Assembly: GCA_036346395.1 (NCBI GenBank)
Contig: CM070596.1
Location: 8,045,843-8,109,842 of the forward strand
DNA length: 64,000 nucleotides
Reading direction: 5' to 3'
DNA from: Hsuehochloa calcarea
Taxonomy: Eukaryota; Streptophyta; Magnoliopsida; Poales; Poaceae
Below the pieces are notes generated by a model, which was given only the letters and a program-made list of their open reading frames with translations, made no database searches and had not been told where the DNA came from. Both the position numbers and the translations under genes were made by a program. Positions within the stretch are counted from its first letter, which is position 1; each line of letters opens with the position of its first letter. Shown piece after piece: positions 24,700-37,001 of the stretch.

Positions 24700-25202
24700 A
24701 TCTGACTATGATTGGCTATGCAGGTGTCATGTACCTGTCAGGCCCGCATACAGCCAAGTCGCAAACAAGCTATGTATTCCTGTGTAGTGAAATTGTAATT
24801 TTATGGAAATCATCTAAGCAAAGTCTTGTATCGACTTCGACAAACTACTCAAAAATCATAACACTATACGAGGCCTCACGAGAATGTGATTGTTTTCGGT
24901 AGATGATTCACCACATCCAGCAGTCGTGTGGATTGAATACCACACAAACTCCCACAATTATCTATGAAGATAATGCAGCTTGTGTTGCACAAGTTCATAT
25001 GTGTTATGTGAAGAGTCAATTCACAAAGCATATCAACCACAAGTTATTCTATGCATATAAATTGCAAAAGATGGACGAAATTAAAGTACTGCATACTAAG
25101 TCATGTGACAATCTTGCATATTTATTCATTAAGTCACTTCCAGCATCTAGCTTTGAAAGGTGCATACGTGAAATTGGAATGACGAGACTTAGAGAAGTGT
25201 AG
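24700..25202 (+). pseudogene. Ty1/copia RNase H remnant
   Basis: Two abutting plus-strand frames separated by a TAG at 24900-24902: 24708-24899 and 24903-25202. The first carries YLSGPHTAKSQTSYVFL and a later EASRECD. The second carries MIHHIQQSCGL, TIIYEDNAACVAQVHM and HTKSCDNLAYLFIKSLPASSF. This is the C-terminal RNase H of copia pol. The usual catalytic-region pattern (tyEDNaAcv) is kept, but the stop and the missing upstream pol show a dead fragment. The matching 3' LTR follows at about 25479. Confidence 0.85.
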
Positions 25203-25478
25203 AACTCATGGGAGAATCTTCATGAACTCATTATTGAAATTTGATCAATAAAATCGTACATAAAGAATAAATCCTGGAGATTAAATGAAATTAGGTGGAT
25301 TATATTCTTTTCCCCTTGACGAGTTTTCTTGAAGTGCCTCAGCTAAGATTTTTAAAGAGGCAATTCGTACAATGCAGCAGAACGTGTATCATGTACTCTT
25401 TCTTTAAAAAAATTTCCACTGGGTTTTTGTGGAGTTTTAACGATGCATGAACATGTTGGGTGAGTGCCCAAGAGGAGG

Positions 25479-25842
25479 TGTTGGGAAACTTGGGTCTAGG
25501 CTGACCCTAGCGCGTGGTGGGCTCCTCATCCTTATCCCTTTGAAGGGTTTTAGTCTATTTATAGGGGATTTCAATCATTGTACCGATGACTTACAAAAGA
25601 GGAATAAAAAGAAAGAGCAGAGGAGTTCTCCATATTTATGTGCCTATTTTACTTTTTGTACTTGTGCATGTGCGATTCTTCTACCTCTATGACGGTGCTC
25701 ATCAGACCGGACTCGCCGGCGGTGGGTGTATAACAAGTATATATACAACTTGTATCGTACCTGTAGCAGCGCCGATGATTCCTTATATGCTATTGATTGT
25801 GAGACTGATATTTGAGCTTCAGACCCACTCGTCAGTAATACA
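25479..25842 (+). repeat. 3' LTR of the copia remnant
   Basis: A purine tract (AAGAGGAGG, 25470-25478) is followed at once by TGTTGGGAAACTTGGG, the usual arrangement at a copia 3' LTR. A TATA-like TATTTATAGGGG lies near 25556. The right end is set at the CA at 25841-25842 by eye. With no second copy in the window the right edge is uncertain. Confidence 0.55.
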
Positions 25843-28079
25843 TTAGTAATTTATATAAAAAAAATAAATAAAATTATTTAGTGACACGTAGAGAATTACC
25901 CTTAAATAAAAGGAGTCCACTTACCAAGCGACTACTTTTTTTTCCACGGCCATGCCAAAATTCCATCCATCAGATCAACATAATATCCCGTGTTTTTACT
26001 TTGTGTACTGTACACTGTACTACTATCATCCCATGTTGTAGCAGCCTGTGCACAGGTGCAAGTGTCCCGTGGCGGTGGGGCCCACGGGGGCTAGGCGACA
26101 GCGAGGGGCTGAGCGGGTAGGGATTCCGGCGAGCCCTGGGAAGATTCCGCACTCAATGCCGCGTGTACTTCGACATGTGGGACCCGCAGCGCCTCTCCTG
26201 CCCGCGGGCTCGCTGGGCACGGCAGCGCCCACGTTTCCACTAGCCATTGGCCCGAGACTTCCTCCCCGCTACGCGTACGCCTCCGAGCTTACACCAAGTA
26301 GACTAGTGTTACTGTGAAATGATTTCTTCCGCGGGCCGTTTGGAACATGAGAATTTATGTTCGCGCGAGAAAGAAGTATCTATTTTGAGAATGGATGTTC
26401 TATCCTCTGAATGCTCGTGTGTTCTAGATGAACAGGGTTACAACTTACGAATGTATAAATTACTTCGTAAACATTGTAATGATGTATAAATTATAAAATA
26501 GCATTCAATGTGACACCGATGTTATTTTTTAACTTGTAGTATTTGCATAGTATTACTGAGCAAATTGTCCTTTATTTTTATGCCCACCCCGTGCAGTACG
26601 AAAGAGGAGGTAACACACCACGCATAAATAATGTGTTTTTTTCTTCTATCCAATGCTTCTTTTTAGTGTAGCACATAGGGGCGATTCCAGCAAGGGGTTT
26701 CATCAGGCTTCAGCCTACCCTCTGTTGGCGCCAAGCTCCTCCGCCAGCGCCAGTCCGTGCTCCGCGTCCACGCTCGCGGCTACCTCGTCGCCGACCTCCG
26801 TCGCTACGCGCCCACCCTCGAGGCTGACTGGGGCCTCACAGCGGCCGGGGAGCAGCGGGATGAGGAGGCGAATGGGCTGGTCGGAGTACCTGGATGATCC
26901 GAGGGAGTGTGATGGTGGCGATCGCTGCGGGAGCTCGAGGCGGAGGTATGCTTGCAGCGTGTTTGATGTAACGCCGCGGTGTATATGGCGATATTTTGGA
27001 TGATTGATCTCATGCAACTTGTGGAATTACATGCTCATTAAGGTCAATAGAAAATTGATTATGCCGGGGTTAGTACTAAAATGGTGATTTGCATGCTGGG
27101 TGTGGTTAGTATTCCTTTGCAAGCTTGGATACTGTGAATATGGGTAACGTACACTCTACAATTCAAGGTTTAACGGAGGCTTCCTTGTTGAGCTCAAATT
27201 CTGTATACCTGTAGGGCCTACAGTTAGGGGTGTTAACGGATCAAATACGAATTGAATAGTGGGCTTTCTGTATTTGTATTTTGTAAACGAATATGAATTC
27301 AAATATTATTAAATACAAATACGAATCAAATGGTGTAACGAACACGAATCGAATACCTATTCAATTTGGTTGGATTCATATATCCTCATGACTTACGTAA
27401 TAACAACATATTTATGATATTTTATCCTCGGGCCGGGGAGAGGCGGTCCCGAGGACGAGGAGCAGAGGATGGGAGGAGGCGATGCGGGGAGAGGTCCGAG
27501 AAGCCTCTGGGGTCTGGGCGAGTGGGCGCCTGGGTCTCTGGATCTTAGGTTGCGGTTGGGGGTGGTCGAGGAGATAAAGCTTTAGAGGAGGCGAGGAGGC
27601 GATGAGTGAGGTGGCTTGATGAGGCAAGTGTTGATCTAATTGTTGTGTCTTCGCTGGTATAAACTCATTACTCAATTAGCAATTTGTTTGTGTGCTAGAA
27701 TATAATATGGTACAGTGGTATATACTCAATTAGCAATTTATTTGTAGGTTTGCAATAACAGAGAAATAAAACTTTGCGCTTGAATGTTCATGATCATTTG
27801 ACTACAATTTGCTATTGTATCATAATTTTTTGCTAATTTTGATGTCCAGGTCGTTACTTACTGGAACCCTATTTATATGTTTTGGAGATGCACTTTCGAT
27901 TAGCGATGTACATTCATTGTATTTCTCTTCTTTTTTTTTTCTTTATTTGCATTCATGTATGAATTTAATTACGCAAGAATACAAAATTATATTTATCTCA
28001 AATTAACTTAGTCATTTGAGGTTTTGAGCTCACGTTTTATTTTTATCCTGACTTCCCCACCGATAGCACATGTGATTGC
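25843..28079. other. Intergenic with GC-rich islands; possible captured gene scraps
   Basis: GC-rich blocks at 26040-26320, 26690-26960 and 27430-27600 sit in AT-rich surroundings. In the middle block one plus frame reads KLLRQRQSVLRVHARGYLVA without a recognised domain. 27230-27370 has AACGGATCAAATACGAAT-type words and their reverse complements, typical of a degenerate hAT-like MITE. No intact gene is supported. Gene capture by a transposon is a guess. Confidence 0.4.
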
Positions 28080-28544
28080 TTGCTTCCCTTACCAATCATG
28101 GTGGACTCCATCTTCATCCATCTTGCTGGCCAGATCAACCATATCTGGTCGTCGTATGTTGTACCGCCATATGAACAGCAACAGGTGATCGATCGTGTGC
28201 TTGTCGTGCCCCACTTTTCACCAGCAACGCATACAAATTATTCGAGATGTAGCGGCGCCACTGGAGCACTAGCGTGGGCATATAATTGGGACGCGCACTA
28301 CCACTCGCGCACGTTGAGAAGGAGAATGCTCAAACTGGATTATATGGAAGACTTATGCGCCTTACTGCCACATAAATATATGGCGCTACTGTCTGGAACT
28401 ATAGGTGATGATGGGCTCCACATTGTAAACACTGCTTCTTTTACTGGATTTCTGCGAGACATGATGTACATCCGACATAACCTGCCGTTGCCGACAAACA
28501 GTATTTTAAGGGTGCATGAACAGCACTTGACGGTGGTGGTGTAG
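28080..28544 (+). CDS. Uncharacterised open frame, 154 aa
   Basis: One uninterrupted plus-strand frame with ordinary amino-acid composition (WAYNWDAHYHSRTLRRRM, LLPHKYMALLSGTIGDDG). It stands out because neighbouring frames are broken or low-complexity. I recognise no domain, signal or membrane segment. It ends about 320 bases left of the MULE terminus at 28861. It may be a fragment of a larger unknown transposon or host gene, or a chance frame. No promoter or splice evidence is visible. Confidence 0.3.
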   Translation: MLPLPIMVDSIFIHLAGQINHIWSSYVVPPYEQQQVIDRVLVVPHFSPATHTNYSRCSGATGALAWAYNWDAHYHSRTLRRRMLKLDYMEDLCALLPHKYMALLSGTIGDDGLHIVNTASFTGFLRDMMYIRHNLPLPTNSILRVHEQHLTVVV

Positions 28545-28860
28545 CAAATGTTGCAGTAATAAGGAAATATTTAATAAACTGGTTTTACTGTAGCAATAAA
28601 AAGCATTTGAAATCCTCGATACAGAAGTTCTATATCGCATGGTAATACACGATGCTCCACATAAAACACGAGTACTATGTTCAGGTTCCGTTTTAAACGT
28701 AAGAATTTTTCTGGATTCATAACTATTTTCTATGAAATGCATATAAAATTTATGTGACATTAGTGTGTTCCAGACATAAACCAAATTACCCCTAGATGCT
28801 GGTCAAAAGAAATTGAGACTGCTCCTTGTTTAGAGGAAAGAGATAAGAAAGTGTTGAGAC
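28545..28860. other. Intergenic, nothing recognised
   Basis: AT-rich spacer between the 154-codon frame and the MULE end. No repeat or coding signal found. Confidence 0.4.
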
Positions 28861-29067
28861 TTTTTTAAAAAAAAAAATAAAAGAAAATTATAAAAATAAA
28901 TAGTCAGACCAAAAAAATAACAAAAATGAGTTCCTGTCGCTGGTTAAACCGACGACAGGCTCCTGCCGTTGGTTAAACTGGCGACAGGTACCCTGCCCCC
29001 CGCCTATCGCCGGTCCAACTTCTTATCGCTAGTTGAACTGGCGATATGGACTTTTCCCCCTATAAAA
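28861..29067. repeat. Left terminal inverted repeat of the MULE
   Basis: AT-rich outer part, then three imperfect palindromes at 28933-28959, 28962-28988 and 29024-29046, for example TATCGCTAGTTGAACTGGCGATA. The reverse complement of the right end has the same order, including a GGTACCCTGCC segment. The palindromes may be transposase-binding or hairpin sites; that is inference. Confidence 0.75.
29061..29067 (+). promoter_or_regulatory. TATA box of the left MULE terminus
   Basis: TATAAAA follows the last palindrome by 14 bases. The right end, read on the minus strand, has the same pattern: palindrome, ATGGAC, a few bases, TATAAAA. The matched spacing supports a real inward promoter in each terminus. 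It would drive the transposase frame starting at 29347. Confidence 0.65.
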
Positions 29068-29346
29068 GCTTCACGAAACCCTAAAATTTGGCACATGATT
29101 CATTTATATTCAGAAAAAAAGAGAAGAACAGAAGGGAGAGGAGGAGAGAGGAGGAGAGAAGCTAGCGAAGCACTATCCGTCCAGTTGCTCACCTGTGAGG
29201 TAATCTTTTGAACCGAAATGATTACATAGTTTTGGATGTACGGTTGCATAGTGCAATATTTTGTACATAATTCTTTTCGATTGGTAGTCTTGTTTTAGAT
29301 ATGTGGTTAATCGTGGAAATATTCTTCATGGTGCAGTGCATCAACT

Positions 29347-31207
29347 ATGTTGGACGTCACCAATTTGAAAATTTACTACGGTCCGGGAACTATTCTGGAG
29401 GGTCCTGAGGGGATTGATCTGTGTTATTTCCAATCGGCGACCGTGCCCCTGCCAAGAGCAGAGGGACGTACATGGGGCGTCGTGATGCGGTGGTTGTTAC
29501 ACACATTCCAAGTGGACCGTGATGTGTATGATCTGAGATTGAGTTGCCTTGCCCCCGAGTAGCACAACCGACATATTGGGAGCTAGTGCAGCTGAAGGGA
29601 ACAAAGTCATGCCAGTCATATCTACGAGTGGCGAGGAAAGGAGGGTGGGATTTGGTCCTTCTGGCCCAGGCATATGCCAAGCCTACTCCTGCATCCGCGG
29701 CTGAAAAAGAAGGAGGTGGTGATATTGAAAAAGAAGTCGGTGACTCCAGCCACAGCGTGGCGCACACAGTGCCTGAAGCTCCCAGAGTTGTTGATGTTGT
29801 CGATGAAGACCCTAGAGAAGTAGCTCATTCAGTCAAGCAGGCCAGTGGGCTAGTTGACAAGGGTGAGGAGCTGGAATCCGTAGTGCAAATGATGGATCAG
29901 GAATCCCGAGACTACAATGAATTGTCTGAAAATGAAAGATCCGACGACGAGGATGATGTGGACCAGCTGGCGGTTCCATCCGAGTGGAACACATACCAGT
30001 TCGACAAACACGTCGTCGACGAAGGCTTCTGTGTGTCGTGGAAATACGACCAGAGCGAGCTCAGGCAAGGAGCTGTGTACAAATGCAAGGAGGTCGTGCA
30101 GGAGGCGGACAAATTCTGGGCCTTGTTGGTGCGATGCACATTTACAGTCGTCAAGTCTAATCTAAGATGCTACGACGTGAAGTGCAAAATAGAGGGATGC
30201 CCTTGGCAAGTGCACGCATTTCAGTCTAAGTGGGACACCTACTGGAAGTGCTCTATAGTGGTCTCGCACACATGCATCGTCGTTGAGTCAGTGCAGTCCC
30301 ACATAATCCTGTTATCAGGGTTCATTGCCAACCTCATGTACAGTGAGATCGTAGATAATCTTGATTTTGAGCAACGATCCATCATTCGTGTGATTGAGGT
30401 ATGGTTCCAGTACATAATCAGCTATGCCAAGGCTTGGAGGGCAAAACAGAATGCAGTGGAATCAATGTTCGGCACGTTCGAGCATTCCTACTACAACCTC
30501 CCTAGGCTACTCTGAGTCATACAATACATGAATCACGGCACTCATGTCGACATTCAAGACGCCACACATCCGAAGTGGGCCGATAAGAGGGTACTGTAGT
30601 GAGTATTCTTCACCTTTGGTCTATGCATCAATGCATTACAGTACTGCTGTCTAATCTTGTGCGTAGATGGCACATTCCTGATTGAAAAGTATAAGGGCAA
30701 AATACTGACCGCAATAGCGACGGACGGCAACCATCAAGTTCTTCTTGTGGCATTCGTTTTTGTTGAAAGCGAGAACACGGACTGCTGGTGGTGGTTCCTG
30801 AAGAATGTGAGAATTTCTGTTGTACAGGGCCATCCAAACGTATGCATCATTCATGATCGGCATGCTGGCCTGCTCAGTGCAATAACTCAGCTACAACAAG
30901 GAGATAACGAATCATTTGCATGGGCTGATCTGCAGAGCAGGTGGTGCATGAGGCACTTGAGGGCAAACTTGTACAGGTAGTCCCGCAAGAAGGACATGAT
31001 GAACATGTTCAAGCGGTTGTGCAACTAGAACCAGTAGTGAAAGTTTGAAGCACTCTGAAATATTGTGGATGAGCGGACCTGGACGCATAGAAGGCAGACA
31101 GTGAAAAGGGTCACCCCAAGCAGTGACCAGGCCCCCGAAGCATTGCCACGGCTACCCACAGATGGTCCTAGTCTAACAAGGAGTACAGGGGCGCAGGTGA
31201 AATGCTT
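29347..31207 (+). pseudogene. MULE (MURA-like) transposase, broken and 3'-truncated
   Basis: Starts with MLDVTNLKIYYGPG after a likely 5' intron whose acceptor ends GTGCAG at about 29337. A one-base shift near 29545-29560 moves the frame (YWELVQLKGTKSCQSYL continues in the next frame). An acidic, Ser/Glu-rich linker leads to the MuDR zinc-finger-type N-terminal region (about 29980-30300: YKCKEV, then DVKCKIEGCPWQVHAFQSKW). The frame stops at 30513. The DDE-type MULE core resumes at about 30655 with VDGTFLIEKYKGKIL and HDRHAGLLSAI, which carry the first two catalytic Asp positions, then RWCMRHLRANLY. Stops follow after 30978. The frame ends at the LTR boundary 31207, so the C-terminal SWIM-type region is missing. 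It cannot act as written. Confidence 0.85.
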
Positions 31208-34200
31208 GTAACATCCCAGTTTTTTGGCTTTTTCAAAATTTTCAAATTAAAATTAACCATTTGATTTTTTTTTGGATTAATAAAGCTTAAACTTGAAATT
31301 TGGAAAAATAAAATAAAAATAATTTAATTTGAGTTAATCAAACTTCAATTAATTTAAAATTTAGCTTATTTGAATTTCTTGGGTTTTATTGGTTTCAAAG
31401 TCAAATGGACTATTATAAGTATTTCTTGAATTTTTTGGATTTTAAAAAAGGGTTTTTCTATTTGCCCGAAAGATAAAAATGATTTATTTGCAAAATTAAA
31501 AGCTAAAGTTAAATTGAAAATAATTTTATTAAGTTTGAAATAATTTAAGGAATTTAGGTGTATTTTTCTAGAAATTTTGAACTCTATTTGCTATTTTCTA
31601 AAACCTATTTCATTTAACTCAACTTCTGATATTAAAAAACTATCAAAAATCTGAGTTACTATTCATAGGCCAAAAATTCCCCTGCCCATTCATATTCCTC
31701 CCAGCCAGCCCAGCTCCCATGCTCGTCGGCCCATCTTCGCGCGCCTCCCGCTCTCCTTCTTGATGACGCGGCTGGCCCACATGTCGGTGTCCTCCCTCCC
31801 CTGCACTTCTTCCTCCTCCCGCTGCCGCCCGTTGCCGCGACTGCGTTAGCAGCGTCGCCCCGCCCCGTCGTCTTCGCTCACATTCGTCGCCTCCGTCAGC
31901 AGGAATAAAATGCTGTGTTTCTTGCCGCCACCACTTCCCCCCATTTTCTCCTACACACCTGCCCCTGTCATATCCTTCCTCCTGTTGCCGCTCCCTCGTG
32001 CACGCCTGCGTCACCGCTGCATGCAAGTTGCACCTCGCCCGCGAATCCCTCGCCTCCTCCCCTCCAAGTCGCGGGCGCATTGAAAGTGCCTGTCACCTCT
32101 ACGCACGCGCCATGCCTCTGCTCCACCACCAACGCTCCGCCCCACCTGCTCCCATCCCGTCGCTCTACGTCGGGCAGAGCTCCCTCGTGCGGTGCCCATG
32201 CCAGTCTCCACCCTCGGCCCTCCTCAGCGCCTATAAATGGACGCCCCAGGCGCCCCTTCTTCCCTTCTCCCGGTTCCCCCTTCTCCCTCCCTCTCTCTCG
32301 CCCTGAATCGGCGTGATTTCAAGCTCCGCCACCAGCCGCCGAGCAACACCGCTGCCTCTAGCGCTGCCGTGGAAGCTCCTCCGCCTCCACCGTTGGCTTC
32401 GCACAATCGTGTGCCACGTTGTGCGCACACCCACTTCCTCGCTCCCTCGCCGGAACCTCATCGCCATCTCCGAGACGTTGCCGTCGTTGCTTCTTCGCCT
32501 ACCGCTAGCCGCCGCTAACCCGCGCACCAGGACCAGTATCGTCCCCCTTTCTTTTGCGTGCACTCACCGATCTCGCCGTTGTGTAGAACGCCGACGAGCT
32601 CTCACGCCCGAGCTCCGCCATCCGCCGCGCCGACGTGGCCGCCACCTGGTGCCACGTCACGGCCACCTCGGCATTTTGGCCCACGTGGCGTCTCCACTGC
32701 GCCATGAGCTGGGTCCACGGTGTACCCACGTGCCATCGTGGACTTGGTCCACGGCCGTGGGGCCCACATGTCAGCCACTTATGCACTTTTTTTAGAAAAA
32801 TAATTCCGGCCGAAATTTATAAATCCGACCGCTGACGTCATGTTGATGCAATAAATTCGATTTTCCTTTAGAAAATGAAACCAAAAATTTCAAAAATCTC
32901 ATTCTCATCATTTCATGTATTTTCAAACTTCCAAAAGCCTGTTCACCTCCGTCGAAACTCCGATTCAAGCTATTCAAATTTTTAAATTCATCTCAATTCA
33001 AGATCTAGCTATCTATGCTAAAATTATTTAATTTGGAGTTCATCTAAAATTATTTTAAATTTTATTTGAATTTATTTTGTCTTCGCATGTAGATTTCAAC
33101 GACTCCGGGGAACCTGAATATTTCAAAGAAGTAGATCCTCAAGCATTTGAGCAAGGTAAGTTACATCTTTGATAATATTGTATCCCAATATTTCAAATTA
33201 TTTAAATTCTATTTTAAATTATTATTACATGCGTATTTAAATTCAAGTAATTTAAATCCCTGTTTAACTTTATAGTTATTCCTAATTCCTTTGTACATCG
33301 AAACTTGAATATTGATTTAGCCACCCCCTTGATACCGTAGTTGAAAACTAGTTGGTACATTAGTATGAACTAGAATATGTTGCAAAACTTTGTGCTTAGT
33401 CGAAGCTTAGCTCAAAAATATTAAATTCAGGATAGTTAGCCAAAGTTCAACTATGATTTAAAATGATACTATGGTACGGTATATACCATAGAATTTTATA
33501 AAATGTGTTAACTTGTAAATAAAATAAAAATTAGTTTGGACTTGGGCGAAATGGATGTTTGGATGGTGCACGTTGATGCACGGGATCGAGTCATTTCTAT
33601 GACCGAGGCCCATGGGTTTTATGAAAAGTCATCCAACTCAATTAAGGACTGGTTTTCGAACGTATTTTGCTAAGCCCTATCGTACTACCACATGTTCTGA
33701 ATGAGCATAATCTGGCTAATTAATTTGCAACGTCTTACCGTGGTCGTGTCATTCGGTTGTGTGGGTGTCTTTACGACCTGTTTTTATTAATATCCCCATC
33801 TGGCGCAAGAGGGGGCCTGAACTCGGTAGGTTTCTATCCAAATGGGGCGAAACCTTAGTGAGGCGGGGCTACAGTGGGATGACGCTATGTGAAGGCATTG
33901 TCACGTGCTCTAGACTGCTTACCTAAAGTAGTGAGCGGTGGTATCGTCGGATGCCAAATAAATTAGAGAAGTCGTGCCATGTGGGTAAAGTTGTACACCT
34001 CTGCAGAGTGTTATGAACTATTCGTATAGCCGTGTCAACGGTTATGGACATGCTAGCAAAGCCACTCCAAGTTAGATTTTGGTTTTGGTTTCAAAAGACT
34101 TGTTAAATGGTTTTGGATTTCTATCCAAATGGGAATTGGGCAGTTAGCCATGTGATAGGAGGGTATCCTTCACCTCTTGTGTGAATGTTATCTGACTATA

Positions 34201-34650
34201 AAACTTAAGAATTTAGAAAATGAATTTTTGTATAGAATAAACTGCTTTAGAACTTAGTATGAATATTTAAATGAAAATGTTGCTTTAGCCTTCGTTGTTA
34301 AATGCTTGCATGCATTATATTATGTTATTGGGTGTAACTTGCGAGCATGGTTGTTGTGCTCAACCTTGCTTAATAAAATTGTTGAGCATGAGAAGAATGC
34401 TACGAGGAGATTAAAAACTTGGACGACTAGGCTACGCCCTCCAGACGATTGCTTGTGGCGAATCGTGTGGTTTACCTCACTACTTTTGCTTCCGCTGATT
34501 TTGCTTATTGGTTGTATGCTCCTTTTGTAACAACTTTAATTATTTTAATGAATAGTATTGTATAGTTATGCTATCCACTTTTGTTTGACTGTGTACATTA
34601 GTTGTTCCTGAACTAGTGTATGAAACGCCGCAGGACGAATCGCGAGAGGA
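31208..34650 (+). repeat. Long gypsy-type LTR inside the MULE (solo or single-ended)
   Basis: Begins TGTAACATCCCAG and shares its plan with the plus-strand LTR at 60301 onward. Common features are an AT-rich first kilobase, a GC-rich block (31680-32780), and a later segment with GCAAGAGGGGGCC and a TATAGCCGTG / TAACCGTGTC segment before GGTTATGG. No internal gag or pol lies next to it and no second copy is inside the MULE, so it is probably a solo LTR. The right edge is approximate. ORFs in the GC-rich block (for example 32237-32518) have no domain. Confidence 0.65.
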
Positions 34651-34667
34651 TTACCCATGAGTGCACG

Positions 34668-36195
34668 CTATGCAGCGCTAGTTGCATATGCACTTGCAAC
34701 AAGGCTCTTCTTTAGCATAGGCCCTGCTCCTATGTTATGGCTGTATGTTTTACGGTAGTGCAGCATCCTGGGCAGGACCTCTCTGATTACTTCAACAAGG
34801 GAACATCTTCTCCGGCCTGGTGGTAGTACCACATAGTCCCTTCCTAGTGTACCTGTGGACGACAAGATAATTTTTGGGTATGTATGTAACACAGATTGTA
34901 CTAAAGAATTAAAGCGCGAACTTACGCATGGACGTAGGCCAGCAGCCGTCATGCCTATGGGGCTGGAACCTGCTGTCGCAGAATAAACTAGTGCATGACC
35001 CGCGCCACCTGGTACTCCTCTATGAAGACCTCGTGCACCAAGGCCCTCTGCGTGTACCAATACATGTAGTTTCGCGTGTATAGAATGGACAAAGTTGGTC
35101 GGTCGTCGTCCTCGGCATACGGGTTGACCATGTACGCTCCCAAATCCAGCTGTGGATGTCCGATCTGAAAATGCTCGAAGGACCACAGCTGCAAAAGTAG
35201 CGGGCATCCAGAGAGGATGGAGCTATCCTGGGATAGGCGGCATGTGTCACACAGTGCGCAGTACGTCGCGTACAGCACGGTCGGACCCCAGACGTAGGGC
35301 TGGATCTCCTCCACCGACCAGTCTGCGAGCTCATGTGCGTAGCGGATGTAGTGCTTGTCGACGATGTCGCCGTGGGATCCCAGGAACATGACCCACTCAA
35401 ACAACCACAACAGGTAGGGCTCGAAGTGCCTCCTCACCGTCTCGTCGGGTGTGTCCTCCGCCATACGCTCGGGCTGCAAGAAGACATATACATGTTAGCA
35501 AGGTTCACAAATGAATTAATACGAGGGGACAATAGTTACGAAGACTTACGTAGAACTGGCAGATCCACCTAAGCGTCGGCCCGTGCGGGCTGCTGAACTC
35601 ATGGTAATCGCTGTCCGATGTAGCACATCCTGGAACCCTGCCAGGAACTCTGTGCGCTACGTGGGCGAGATCTCATATGCCATCATGGGGAAGCCTGTGC
35701 AGGGCAACCCGGTCAGGAAGCTCATGTCCTGCACGTCGGCGCCATCTCCCCGCACGGAAGGTGAAACGTGTGTTTTTCCGGCCTCCACCGGTCGACCAAC
35801 ACTGTCAGTAGGGTCTAGTCGTGTGGAAAACGCATGGACGTACGATCGGGACTGCGATCCTGGTCATCCTCCAAGTCGCCTCCATCCGTGCCAGCGGAAG
35901 GAGGCCTACCACCCTCAACCTGCGTCGGGTCAGGTTACGAACGAACGTTAGTCAACACGTAATAGTCAGGCCACAAATGAGTGTACGAAGATCGCAATGG
36001 CATGTACCTTAGCACCCAGCTTGGGTGCAACCTCCATGCCCTGATGGGTGTGCACAACCGCAACGCGTCAAGCTCAATCGGCGCCTCACCCTCTTGGGAG
36101 AGGATGATACTGAGGCGGCTACGGTGATGTAGGTCAATCACGGGTCAAGCAACTCATACGGCTACTCGGCAGCGTGATTTGGGTCCGCCATACCT
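34668..36195 (-). pseudogene. PMD (plant mobile domain) gene of the MULE, broken
   Basis: Minus strand. Begins near 36195 with MADPNHAAE, then a stop, PYELLDP, another stop, and in a shifted frame HHRSRLSIILSQEGEAPIEL and RLCTPIRAWRLHPSWV. The next segment near 35810-35700 reads LVDRWRPEKHTFHLPCGEM and then loses frame by one base inside the TLQDM motif. 34988-35479 gives a 163-residue frame (FEPYLLWLFEWVMFLGSHGD, ELADWSVEEIQPYVWG and later ALVHEVFIEEYQVARVM). These are the conserved blocks of the PMD family. Remnants of the next exon are near 34920-34980. PMD proteins such as Arabidopsis MAIN and MAIL1 act in silencing and genome stability; whether transposon copies do is unknown. Confidence 0.8.
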
Positions 36196-36993
36196 GAAAA
36201 TTCATTGCATATATTGTAATGACTACGAAATATGTAATGAGGTAATAGGAAGTGACATTAGCAAAATAATAACCAACCACAAATAGAAACCAAATTTATA
36301 CGACAAGTCATAAAGCCGCGATTACGCTCTACCTATCATACGGAGCTAAAATAAAGCTGAAATTATTTTAATTAGGCTATACCTACCATAATTAGCCTCT
36401 ACCTACCCTAATTAGCTGATCCAGATTTTCTTTACAATTTTAAAACATGTTATGCTACTTTCCTAGTTATAAATTACTTCTCGACATTAACAGTATAATT
36501 AATGCACACAAATAGAGAGCTAAATAAAGCTGTGATTATTTCGATTAGGCTCTACCTACCCTAATTAGCTGCTACAGATTTTCCTTTCAATTTTAAAATA
36601 TGTCATGCTATTTTCCTACTTAAAAATTAATTTTCGGTATTAACAATATACTTACCGCGCACAAATGGAGAGCTAAACAAAACGGTATTATTTACATTAC
36701 ACTCTACCTACCTCGTACACAGCTCAAATGATGTGCTACATAATTGGACTATATTTATCTAATCTACTAAATTCTATGTCGCTATTTTTGTTTGCTAACC
36801 GATAATGTTTTAACACAATGTACAAAGTTTCAAAAAAATATACCTGTAAGATGGCCGATCAGATCTGATGCTCCGTCTATATCTCCTCCGTAACAAACTG
36901 GCAGAGCTTCGCTACCTTTATTCTTTCCCCCTCCTCTTCTCTTTCTGTTTTTTTTTCTAGAATTAAAATAAGGTTTGGAGTGAATTTTCAGAG
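36196..36993 (-). other. 5' region of the MULE PMD gene
   Basis: Probably untranslated leader and intron upstream of the PMD coding part. It contains two to three related AT-rich segments (36330-36420 and 36510-36610, both with ATTAGGCTxTACCTACC-type words) that look like a tandem duplication. No coding sequence seen. Confidence 0.45.
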
Positions 36994-37001
36994 TTTTTAT
37001 A
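36994..37001 (-). promoter_or_regulatory. TATA box of the right MULE terminus
   Basis: The minus strand reads TATAAAAA shortly after the palindrome at about 37010-37036, in the same order and near-same spacing as at the left end. It would drive the PMD frame leftward. Confidence 0.6.

Noticed and set aside
31900..32840. Many ORFs on both strands, up to 160 codons
   Set aside because: They coincide with the GC-rich block of a long LTR. Both strands are open because stops are rare at that composition, and no domain is seen.
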